From a virus: a stretch of 22,955 nt of DNA. The notes beneath the pieces are model-generated. The model saw only the letters and a list, made by a program, of their open reading frames with translations. It had not been told where the DNA came from and searched no databases. How positions within the stretch are numbered: position 1 is the first letter of the stretch; the number at the start of each line of letters is the position of its first letter. The DNA lies in the IMG/VR virus record IMGVR_UViG_3300009512_000085, positions 1 through 22,955 of that record; one strand, given 5' to 3'. Position numbers and translations under genes: made by a program. Of this stretch, positions 1 to 7,600 are shown in pieces.

Positions 1-1428
1 AGTACTCAAAACATTACGCTTGATTTCGAAATACCTACAGGTAATATGTATGTAGCCGGCTTAGGCTCTCATGCAATTGCTTTAGCAAACATACCTCATG
101 GTATAAAAGTTACTGTAGAATACAAAGCGTCGACCTCCTCTACTTGGAGTGCTTTTGGTTCTCAGCAGTTCACTGCCATCGCCAACTCAGACGCTAACCC
201 TCCTAGCTTAAATTCTTCTCAATACTGGATACAATCAGAAGGTTACTATACTCGAAGCGACAACACCCAGTATAGGTCAGAAGTAGTACAAGGGTATGGT
301 TGTATTACTTCTACAGGTAACTTGAAAGGCGTCATACAGAAGACCAACTTAGCGGCAGGTACTTATGACATACGGATTTCTAGTTCGACCGCAGGGAGCA
401 CCAGAGGTATTATTTATACCCCTAGAACCACTACTAGTTATACAGGTTCTGCTGGAAATGATAATGGATACGGCTACTATGGTGGAGGCGCACAAACTGC
501 TGCTAATGGACACTTACGTAATGCAAATCGAAGTATTACAATTAGTAGTGCGGCTGGAAGCAGTGGTACAGTAGGGCCAGGCTTTAATATAAACACAACC
601 GTAATACCTGCAGAAGTAAAAGATGCTTCTTATTCTATCACCTTCTTACCTCTGGCTGGAGGTACACTGACTGGTAACACATCTATTCACTCACTATCAA
701 ACCCTACACTAACACTTAAGAATACTGATACTACTATAAACGCAAATCAAGTTATAAGTACTGTAGAGTTTAGAGGTGCTGATGACGCGGGTAATATATT
801 AGCTGGTAACATTCAACAAGTTGCTTCAGGTACTTGGGGGCAAGGCACTTATGACTCTGACATGGTTTTCTCTACTAAGACAGGTGGCACTGGTGGCCCC
901 TTCACTGAAAAACTGCGCTTAGGTGCCACTGGGATTACAATACCTAATAAAATTATGCATAGTGGTGATACTGATACGCACATTGAGTTTGTAACTGACC
1001 GAATTAACTTTATAGCCGGCAATGCAACAATGATGAGTCTTGTAGAAGAGGCCACTGGATATGATTACGTAAAGATGGGTACAGGTAGTAATACTGTTAC
1101 AGTAAACCTTGCAGATGGCTCTTTAACTGCGTCAGGTAACATTACGGCATACTCTGACATTACACTAAAAGAAAATATTGAAGTAATAGATAATGCTCTC
1201 GATAAAGTTTGCGCTATCAGAGGAGTGACTTATAATAGGAAAGATAAAGATATCTCTGATAGACAAGCGGGAGTAATTGCTCAAGAGATAGAAAAAGTGT
1301 TACCAGAAGTAGTAATTACAGATGAAAATGGAATAAAGGCAGTAGCTTACGGAAACGTAGTAGGTCTTTTAGTAGAAGCAATCAAAGAACTCAAAGATGA
1401 GATAGAAGAATTAAAGAGGTCTAAGTAA
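1..1428 (+). CDS. Tail fibre protein with C-terminal S74 intramolecular chaperone (5' partial)
   Basis: The reading frame is open from base 1. The first ATG is at 46, but 15 sense codons precede it with no stop, so the gene very probably begins upstream of the window. Residue numbers here count from that ATG (460 aa). The body is rich in Gly, Ser and Thr with beta-type stretches, as in phage fibres. The end matches the intramolecular chaperone of endosialidase family (Peptidase S74). It has the self-cleavage motif SDITLKENI with Ser370, Asp371 and Lys375 (about nt 1153), then GVIAQEIEKVLPEVV and a final Glu/Lys-rich helix EAIKELKDEIEELKRSK. In this family the domain helps a trimeric fibre fold and then cuts itself off before the Ser. 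The next gene starts in a TAATG overlap. The role as a host-recognition fibre is an inference from the family; the S74 domain itself is clear. Confidence 0.85.
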   Translation, partial: STQNITLDFEIPTGNMYVAGLGSHAIALANIPHGIKVTVEYKASTSSTWSAFGSQQFTAIANSDANPPSLNSSQYWIQSEGYYTRSDNTQYRSEVVQGYGCITSTGNLKGVIQKTNLAAGTYDIRISSSTAGSTRGIIYTPRTTTSYTGSAGNDNGYGYYGGGAQTAANGHLRNANRSITISSAAGSSGTVGPGFNINTTVIPAEVKDASYSITFLPLAGGTLTGNTSIHSLSNPTLTLKNTDTTINANQVISTVEFRGADDAGNILAGNIQQVASGTWGQGTYDSDMVFSTKTGGTGGPFTEKLRLGATGITIPNKIMHSGDTDTHIEFVTDRINFIAGNATMMSLVEEATGYDYVKMGTGSNTVTVNLADGSLTASGNITAYSDITLKENIEVIDNALDKVCAIRGVTYNRKDKDISDRQAGVIAQEIEKVLPEVVITDENGIKAVAYGNVVGLLVEAIKELKDEIEELKRSK

Positions 1429-2051
1429 TGGCACTACAAACAAGCGGCAGTATTAGCCTTAACCAGATACATGTTGAAGCCTCCAATAGCGGTTACGCAA
1501 GCGGCAATGTTGTGTCTCTGAATGATACAGATGTTCGAGGACTAACTGCGGGTGCGGGGAAAACTATTGATAATACTGCTGGTTCTGCTATTGACTTTTC
1601 GGATTTTTATGGTGCATCTTATCCTATTCAAAATCTTGATCAGCAAACAGTCACAGCAGGCTTTAAGCAGCTTACCTATGGAACTCGAACTAACCCTTAC
1701 CAAACCTATACTAATTACTATGGTTGGTCACCATCGGGTTATGAAAATATAGGAAGTATTGCAGACGGTACTTTTAATGTAAAGGGTGGCTATGCTATTA
1801 GGACTCTATTTTTAAACAAGTCTACTGCTAACACAACTCTTCATAATAAATTATCGTTCGAGGTTAGTGGAACCCATGCAAACAGTCAGTGGACTACATT
1901 GACTATAACTAAAGGTAGTACGACCTGGACTTTTTCAAGAGCGAGTGCTACTTTCAATCAATACACTGGTTTTGTACGATGGAGATGGACAGACAGCACA
2001 GGTACAGTTTTAACTGTCAACGGAGGTACATATGTTTGTACCTTTACATAG
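1428..2051 (+). CDS. Small virion/tail protein of the MALQTSG...DFYGAS type
   Basis: This 207-aa protein starts with ATG in a one-base TAATG overlap with the fibre gene before it, so translation is probably coupled. Residues 1-62 form a module seen at the start of many marine phage structural proteins: MALQTSGSISLNQIHVE, then SLNDTDVRGLT, then a SDFYGAS end. The remainder (about 65-207) is Gln/Tyr/Thr-rich with alternating beta-type stretches and several Trp residues, including a final strand with VNGGTYVCTFT. There is no signal peptide or membrane segment. I read it as a tail or fibre-associated virion protein from the module and from its place between fibre genes. No enzymatic motif is visible, and the exact place in the particle is unknown. 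Confidence 0.6.
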   Translation: MALQTSGSISLNQIHVEASNSGYASGNVVSLNDTDVRGLTAGAGKTIDNTAGSAIDFSDFYGASYPIQNLDQQTVTAGFKQLTYGTRTNPYQTYTNYYGWSPSGYENIGSIADGTFNVKGGYAIRTLFLNKSTANTTLHNKLSFEVSGTHANSQWTTLTITKGSTTWTFSRASATFNQYTGFVRWRWTDSTGTVLTVNGGTYVCTFT

Positions 2052-2060
2052 GAATTTATT

Positions 2061-2312
2061 ATGATTACATATGAAACAACTAGAGCAGACTCCGAAACGT
2101 ATGCTCACTTTACAAAGGATGGGTACACGTTACAAGTCCCTATTACTAATATTGACGAAGCAGATATACAATCTCTGCTAGAGTCCGAGCTAGAATGCTC
2201 CAAAGACCAAGACGCAGAGCGCCATATGACTTTAGAGGAAAATATGAACCTAGACCAAAATATACCTGAAAACACTTGGTGGGCTAAGCCTGAGGACGTA
2301 ACAGACCTATGA
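2061..2312 (+). CDS. Hypothetical acidic protein, 83 aa
   Basis: This short acidic protein starts at ATG 2061, nine bases after the previous stop, with an AGGA ribosome-binding site at about 2050. It contains YTLQVPITNIDEADIQSLLESE followed by an Asp/Glu-rich stretch and ends near WWAKPEDVTDL. I do not recognise a family. Its size, acidic nature and place among tail genes resemble small phage proteins that accompany fibres, but no function can be assigned. It is the last gene before the promoter at 2323-2362, so it is probably the end of the upstream transcription group unless transcription reads through. No terminator hairpin was seen after it. Confidence 0.6.
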   Translation: MITYETTRADSETYAHFTKDGYTLQVPITNIDEADIQSLLESELECSKDQDAERHMTLEENMNLDQNIPENTWWAKPEDVTDL

Positions 2313-2322
2313 TAACCATGAA

Positions 2323-2362
2323 AAAAATAACTCTTGACATAACACCTCAATTTAGCTATAAT
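2323..2362 (+). promoter_or_regulatory. Consensus sigma70-type promoter with phage-specific upstream box
   Basis: TTGACA lies at 2334-2339 and TATAAT at 2357-2362, separated by exactly 17 bp, a perfect match to the bacterial housekeeping promoter. The expected transcript start is near 2369. A strong Shine-Dalgarno GGAGGA (2371-2376) and the ATG at 2383 follow, which gives a very short leader. The bases leading into and including the -35 (2323-2339, AAAAATAACTCTTGACA) are identical to those of the minus-strand promoter at 18343-18382. The gene after it begins a run of co-directional virion genes, so this promoter probably drives 2383 to 10857. Confidence 0.85.
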
Positions 2363-2382
2363 TCTGTAATGGAGGAAATCAT

Positions 2383-2721
2383 ATGAGCGCAGCCCGCTAC
2401 AACCTAGTTATCGACCAAGGTTCCGACTTTGCCGTAAACTTTACAGTCAACGACGATGGATCAGCTAAAAACCTGACAGGTTACTCTGCGCGTGCTCAAA
2501 TGAGGACAACAAAGTCCGCTACGTCAGTTGCTGCAACATTCGTCTGTACTATACCGACTCCAGCTAATGGAACAATTACATTGGCTTTACCAAATGCTAC
2601 AAGCACTAGTATGGCCGCAGGTAACTATGTATATGACTTAGAAATATTTACAGCAAGCAATGCGATAGTTACTAGACTGTTGCAGGGCTCCGTGACCTTG
2701 ACACAAGAGGTAACTCGATAA
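2383..2721 (+). CDS. Small virion-associated beta-sandwich-type protein, 112 aa
   Basis: The gene starts at ATG 2383, six bases after GGAGGA and about 14 bases after the predicted transcript start. The protein follows a pattern common among small tail-region proteins of tailed phages. It opens with a strand carrying IDQGSDFAVNFTV, then LTGYSARAQMRTT, then a GTITLALPNATS segment, then AAGNYVYDLEIF and the closing VTRLLQGSVTLTQEVTR. This looks like a single Ig-like or baseplate-adaptor fold of about 110 residues. No catalytic motif is visible. It ends in a TAATG overlap with the next gene. I am fairly sure it is a virion or tail-assembly protein; its exact position in the tail is not known. Confidence 0.6.
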   Translation: MSAARYNLVIDQGSDFAVNFTVNDDGSAKNLTGYSARAQMRTTKSATSVAATFVCTIPTPANGTITLALPNATSTSMAAGNYVYDLEIFTASNAIVTRLLQGSVTLTQEVTR

Positions 2722-3083
2722 TGGCAATTAGTATTACAGCAACCCCTGTACAAAATGGCATAGCAATTACAGAGTCTACTACTACTATTGCAAGTAGTAC
2801 GCTTGCGGTTGCGGCCATCGCAGCAGCAGGGCTTGAAGTCAGTATTAGTGGCTTAGCTGCAACTAATGTTGCATCAGCTCTGCAAGAACTAGCAGGCAAT
2901 GATTTTAGGCAGGATACCGCGCCTACAGGTTCACAAGTCTCGGAAGGAGACACATGGTATGACACAGATGACAATCAACTTAAAGTATATCGCGAAACAA
3001 GTACCGGAGTTTTTCAGTGGTCCCCTATAATGGTAGGAGGAGCTGGAGGTGATTCCGACACACTTGATGCAGGGTCCTTCTAG
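2721..3083 (+). CDS. Putative virion protein with C-terminal DAGSF end, 120 aa
   Basis: This 120-aa protein overlaps the previous stop by one base. The first half is rich in Ala, Ile, Ser and Thr (AISITATPVQNGIAITEST, then an Ala-rich stretch). The second half has the collagen-like or fibre-tip style segment DTAPTGSQVSEGDTWYDTDD followed by LKVYRE and FQWSPIMVGG. It closes with DSDTLDAGSF, which resembles the DGGTFS end of the next fibre. The phrase GDTWYDT...LKVY is common in phage fibre domains that bridge to receptor-binding parts. I infer a structural role; no enzyme motif is present. The gene lies 15 bases before the 412-aa fibre and is probably cotranscribed with it. Confidence 0.55.
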   Translation: MAISITATPVQNGIAITESTTTIASSTLAVAAIAAAGLEVSISGLAATNVASALQELAGNDFRQDTAPTGSQVSEGDTWYDTDDNQLKVYRETSTGVFQWSPIMVGGAGGDSDTLDAGSF

Positions 3084-3098
3084 GATTTGGAGTAAATA

Positions 3099-4337
3099 AT
3101 GGCACAAACAATTAAAATTAAAAGAAGTACTGGAAATGGTAAGCCCTCATCAGTTGCACAAGGTGAGTTATTTTACTCGTATGGTACTGGAGGTACTTAC
3201 GGCAAAAAGCTCGCTATTGGTAACTCATCGGGCGGAACAGATACTCCCGAGATTATAGGTGGTTCTTACTATACGGGAATAGTAGATGGAGCAACTAACG
3301 CGAATACCGCAAGTAAGCTTGTTTTACGAGATGGCTCTGGTAACTTTAGCGCAGGAACTATTACAGCAACTTTATCGGGTAATGCTTCTACGGCTACGCT
3401 TTTGCAAAATGCTCGTAGTATTGGTGGTGTATCCTTTAACGGATCTGCATCTATTGACCTACCTGGTGTAAACGAAGCAGGTACTCAGAATACTACAGGT
3501 AATGCAGCTACTGCTACAATTCTTTCTACGGCTCGAGCCATTAACGGTGTAGCTTTTAATGGTTCTGCTCCTATTAGTATTGATACGGATGCAACCTCAG
3601 AAGGTTCTAGTAACTTATACTATACAGATGCGCGTACCTCTACTAGAGCGGATACTATTCTTAATCATAGTAACCACGGTAATATTACAGTAAGTAAAGT
3701 AGGTACTGAATTAAGATTTAGTGCAGCTAGTCAGTACGGTAACTCAGATGCTCGTACAGCTATTTCGGTAACTGACAGCGGAGGCGACGGTGCTTTAAGT
3801 TATAATAACAGCACTGGTGTAATTACATATACAGGCCCAAATGCTGCTCAAACTCGAGCACATTTGTCTGCCGGTACAGGTGTTGCATTCTCTGGTGGAG
3901 CATTCTCTATTGGACAGGCAGTTGCAACAACCTCTAATGTAACGTTCAATAACCTACAAGTAGATGGTACTCTTACTTCTGATGATATTACTTCTACGAA
4001 TATTTCGGTAGCAGGTAATGCTACAATCACAGGTAATCTTACGGTTCAAGGCACGACCACCACTGTAGACTCAACTACAGTAGCAATCGGCGATAACATC
4101 ATAACTCTGAATAATCAGTTAGCAGATGCTACTGCCCCTAGCTTAAATGCTGGTTTCACTGTCTATAGAGGAACAGGTACTAACTCAAAACCTTCGGCAT
4201 CCTTTCTTTGGGATGAGACCAATCACTATTGGACTGCGCAGGAAGGCGACACTGCCAACGTTACCTCCAAGGTACTAACTGCTAGCAACTTTGCGGCATC
4301 TTTCACAGGCATCATTGATGGCGGAACATTCAGCTAA
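3099..4337 (+). CDS. Tail fibre protein with anchor domain and repeated shaft modules, 412 aa
   Basis: The protein starts MAQTIKIKRSTG and continues with QGELFYSYG and KKLAIGN, the pattern of fibre N-terminal anchor domains that attach to the virion. The shaft follows. Residues 95-134 and 135-163 are two copies of a module with NA[SA]TAT, then AR[SA]I[GN]GV[SA]FNGSA, spaced by 40 residues. The motif SNLYYTDAR at 171-179 is frequent in phage long fibres. The C-terminal part has GNLTVQGTTTTVDSTTV, a fibre-type segment, then a domain with FTVYRGTGTNSKPSASFLWDE. It ends IIDGGTFS. A GGAG ribosome-binding site lies before the ATG at 3099. A role in host binding or tail decoration is inferred from these modules. 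No S74 chaperone end is present. Confidence 0.8.
   Translation: MAQTIKIKRSTGNGKPSSVAQGELFYSYGTGGTYGKKLAIGNSSGGTDTPEIIGGSYYTGIVDGATNANTASKLVLRDGSGNFSAGTITATLSGNASTATLLQNARSIGGVSFNGSASIDLPGVNEAGTQNTTGNAATATILSTARAINGVAFNGSAPISIDTDATSEGSSNLYYTDARTSTRADTILNHSNHGNITVSKVGTELRFSAASQYGNSDARTAISVTDSGGDGALSYNNSTGVITYTGPNAAQTRAHLSAGTGVAFSGGAFSIGQAVATTSNVTFNNLQVDGTLTSDDITSTNISVAGNATITGNLTVQGTTTTVDSTTVAIGDNIITLNNQLADATAPSLNAGFTVYRGTGTNSKPSASFLWDETNHYWTAQEGDTANVTSKVLTASNFAASFTGIIDGGTFS
3381..3587 (+). repeat. Two diverged copies of a 40-residue fibre shaft module
   Basis: Within the 412-aa fibre, residues 95-134 and 135-163 align with a spacing of 40 residues (120 bp). Shared positions include GNA-TAT, AR-I-GV-FNGSA and a following Ile/Asp pair; the second copy is shorter before the LYYTDAR segment. 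The DNA has diverged at third positions, so this is an old protein-level duplication rather than a fresh one. Confidence 0.6.
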
Positions 4338-4354
4338 ATAACTATAAACCTCTA

Positions 4355-4366
4355 GCGTATATACGC
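4355..4366. promoter_or_regulatory. Perfect 12-bp palindrome in a short intergenic gap
   Basis: GCGTATATACGC is a perfect inverted repeat in the 47-base gap between the 412-aa fibre and the 76-aa gene. No T-run follows, so it does not look like an intrinsic terminator. A TATAAA lies just upstream at 4343-4348, and an AGGAG ribosome-binding site at 4374-4378 serves the next ATG. It could be a protein-binding site, an mRNA hairpin or chance. Confidence 0.3.
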
Positions 4367-4384
4367 AAGTAACAGGAGAGCCAT

Positions 4385-4615
4385 ATGGCACAGACAATTA
4401 AATTAAAGCGCTCGTCTTCGGCGGGCGCTATCCCTGGCACAGGTGATTTAGCGTTAGGCGAAGTTGCTATCAATACTGCGGATGGACGTATGTATATGAA
4501 AGACGGAGCTAACGCTATCGTGTGGATCAACAGAACGTCAGAAATTACAGGAACCACTCCGCAAGCATCGGACGGAACAAATAAGCCCGTAGGGTATGTT
4601 TGGTATGTAGTCTAG
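4385..4615 (+). CDS. Stand-alone fibre-anchor-like domain, 76 aa
   Basis: This 76-aa protein is almost only an N-terminal fibre-anchor domain. It starts MAQTIKLKRSSSAGAIPGTG, then GDLALGEVAINTADGRMYMKD, a pattern found at the start of many phage fibres and of tropism-determinant proteins. It shares MAQTIK[IL]KRS with the 412-aa fibre upstream. After that it has only about 30 more residues, ending in GYVWYVV. It has a clear AGGAG ribosome-binding site. One base separates its stop from the ATG of the 1521-aa repeat protein. I infer that it is a small virion adaptor that helps attach or cap the next fibre. It could also be a remnant of a longer fibre whose shaft has moved to the next gene. Confidence 0.65.
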   Translation: MAQTIKLKRSSSAGAIPGTGDLALGEVAINTADGRMYMKDGANAIVWINRTSEITGTTPQASDGTNKPVGYVWYVV

Positions 4616-4616
4616 A

Positions 4617-7600
4617 ATGACTATTAAGGTTTGGAACGGGTCTGCAGTACAAGAACCTGAGCAAATAGTAGTTAAAGCTGTAGCGGGAACGATGCGGTTT
4701 GTAAACTATGTCGTCCAGAAAGTCACAGATGGCAGTCTGAATACTGTATGGAATGCTATTTATAATACTTCTAGAAGCACACAGACTTCTAACTCTACTG
4801 TCGGTTCTCAGAACACGTCTTTTGCTACAAGTAGAAGTACTGATGTATCGACAACAACGGGATATGATACTACCAAGGCCACAAGTAGAAACACTGCTAG
4901 TACTTATGTTACCACCTATAACACTACAGGAGGTACAAGTCGAAGTACTAGTACTACATATACTACTACGTTTGGCACTACTGCTTCTACCACTACCACG
5001 TATGTTAGTACTTATGATACTACCCGAACGACTACGATAGATACGTCTACTGCATTCACTACTACTTTTGGTACTTCTAACGCTACTACAACTGCATATA
5101 CTACTGCGTTTAATACTGCTACTACAAAAAGCACAACTACTGCGTTTACTACTACATACGCTACAAGTAGGAGCACTAACGTAGCTACTTCTACAGCATT
5201 TACTACTACCTACGCTACTACGCGTACTACAAATACTGTATTTACAACTACGTTCAACACTACTACTACAAAGTCAACTTCTACTTTGTATACTACTACT
5301 TTCAATACTTCAAAAAGTACTTTACGAAATACCACTACTACTTATACTACCTCTTTCAATACTAGTAAAAGTACTGTTACTACGTTTAACACAGAATTTG
5401 CAACAGGAACAAGTAGAGCTACGACTACTACTTATACCACTAATTATAACACAAGTCGAGTGACAACCTTAGCCACTACGACCACTTACACGACTTCGTA
5501 CAATACTAGCAGAAGTACTACTATTGATACTACTACTACTTTTAATACTACGACTACTCGTAGTACCACTACTACTTACACTACCTCTTATAATACCTCA
5601 AGAGCAACTTCTCGAACCACAACGAAAAGTACGACTACTACTTTTAATACCTCTAAGCTTACTTCTAAGGCGACTACTACTGTGTACAATACTCAGACAA
5701 GTAGAGGAACTAGTAAAAGCACTACAACCGTATATAATACTTCCAGAAGCACTAACAGAGGTACTAGCAGGTCGACGACTACAACATTTGCTACTGGCAC
5801 AACAAGAAGCACAACTACTGCGTTTATAACACAGACTAGTAAAAGTACTTCCAAAGCAACTACTTCCGTATACAACACTACTAGAGGTACGAGTAGAACT
5901 ACTAGTAAGTCTACTACTACTGCTTTTGCTACTGCTACAAATAGAAGTACGACTACTACGTTTAATACTAGTAGAGCCACCAGCAGAGCATCAAGCCGGT
6001 CTACAACTACTACTTTTGGAACAGCAACAAGTAGAAGCAGTACAACGAGTTTTAATACTACTACTACGTATACCACTACTAGAGCTTCTAATACTGTATT
6101 TACTACGAGTAGAGCTACGGGTACAAGTAGAGCTACTACTACTACGTTTACTACAGCCACGAATAGGGGCACTACCACTACGTACGTTACCAATACTGTA
6201 TATAACACTAGTAAAGCGACTACTACCACATTTGGTACTACTACTACGTTTGTTACCAGTAAGTCCAGTACTACTACATACAGCACAACTACTGCGTTTC
6301 TTACAAGTAAAGGTACTACTACCACATTCGGTACTACGACTACATTTGCGACTAGTAAAAGTACAACTACTACGTTTAATACTACTACTACGTTTAATAC
6401 TACTAAGAGTACTTCTACAGTCTATGTAACTACTACAACGAGAGGTACTACTACTTCTCGTACCACCACATTTGGTACTACTACATCAAGAGCCACTGCA
6501 GAAAGCAGAAGCACAACTACTTCTTTTAATACTAGTCGTACTACTACGTTTAATACTACTACTACGTTTACTACAGCTACATCTAAAAGCACCGCAGAGT
6601 CTAGAGCTACTTGGACAGCTTATAATACTAGTCGTACTACTACCTTTGGGACAAGCACTACTTTTGGCACAGCTACTTCTAAGACGACGGCAGAAAGCAG
6701 AAGCACAACTACTTCGTACAATACTAGTCGTGGTACTACGTTTAATACTACTACTACGTTTTATACTGGTACAGGTGCCTCTGCGAACAGGGTTACAAGT
6801 AGAACTACTACGTTTACTACAGCGACTAATTTTATTACTAGTCACAACACTGTATTTGGTAGGTTAACAAGTGCAAGCACAACTACTTCTTTTAGTACAC
6901 AATATACGACTTATTATTATTCTCGAAGCAATACTAGTAATGTAACAAGTAGGGCTACAAGTAGAGCTACGACTACTAGTTACTATACTGACGTACGAAA
7001 CCACTATACTAACAGAAGTACTGGTAGGGCCACCGCTACTAGTCGTAGTACTACTTATAGCACTTACTTCAGTACCTCATGGAATACTCTTACTAATAAG
7101 TCCACCGCTACTAGTCGTACTACTGTATTTGGTACCAGTAAGTCTACTACCACTCTTTATGGTACCACTACAGTCTATGCAACTAATACTGGAAGAACTA
7201 CAAATACTTCTCGTACTACTACGTATGGTACCAACAGGCTTACTACTACTGCTTATAGTACAACTACTACATTTGGTACTGCTACAAGCAGAGTAAGTGC
7301 AACCAGTCGTACTACTACATTCGGTACTAATAGGTCTACTACCACTGCTTATACTACTACTACTGCTTTTGTGACTGCGACTAGTCGTACTACCACATTC
7401 GGCACAACTACTGCTTTTGGAACAAATACTTCCAGAAGCACAACCTGTACCTATAGCACTAACAGAGCTACGTCTACGAGCAGAAGTACTACTAGTACCT
7501 ATGCCACGAATAGAGCTACTGCTACCAGCAGAGGCACCACCACTACGTACACCACTTCCAAAGGTACTATAGAGACTCGATCTACGACTACAGCTTATAA

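Noticed and set aside
849-1055. Minus-strand frames in the fibre genes (849-1055, 2105-2350, 2672-2974, 3848-4030)
   Set aside because: They lie fully opposite strong fibre genes, lack ribosome-binding sites and show no domain pattern.
4343-4348. T4-type late promoter at TATAAA
   Set aside because: The T4 late element is TATAAATA; here the last two bases are CC, and no second example was seen.
4385-4615. Diversity-generating retroelement, suggested by a tropism-determinant-like N-terminal domain
   Set aside because: No reverse transcriptase, template repeat or variable repeat was found in the window.
5693-6325. Long Val-rich open frame on the minus strand inside the Thr-rich gene, with similar ones near 7949-8173 and 8615-9193
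   Set aside because: They are shadows of ACT/ACA/ACG codon repeats, which read as GTA/GTT-type Val codons on the other strand. They have no ribosome-binding site and no plausible protein sequence.
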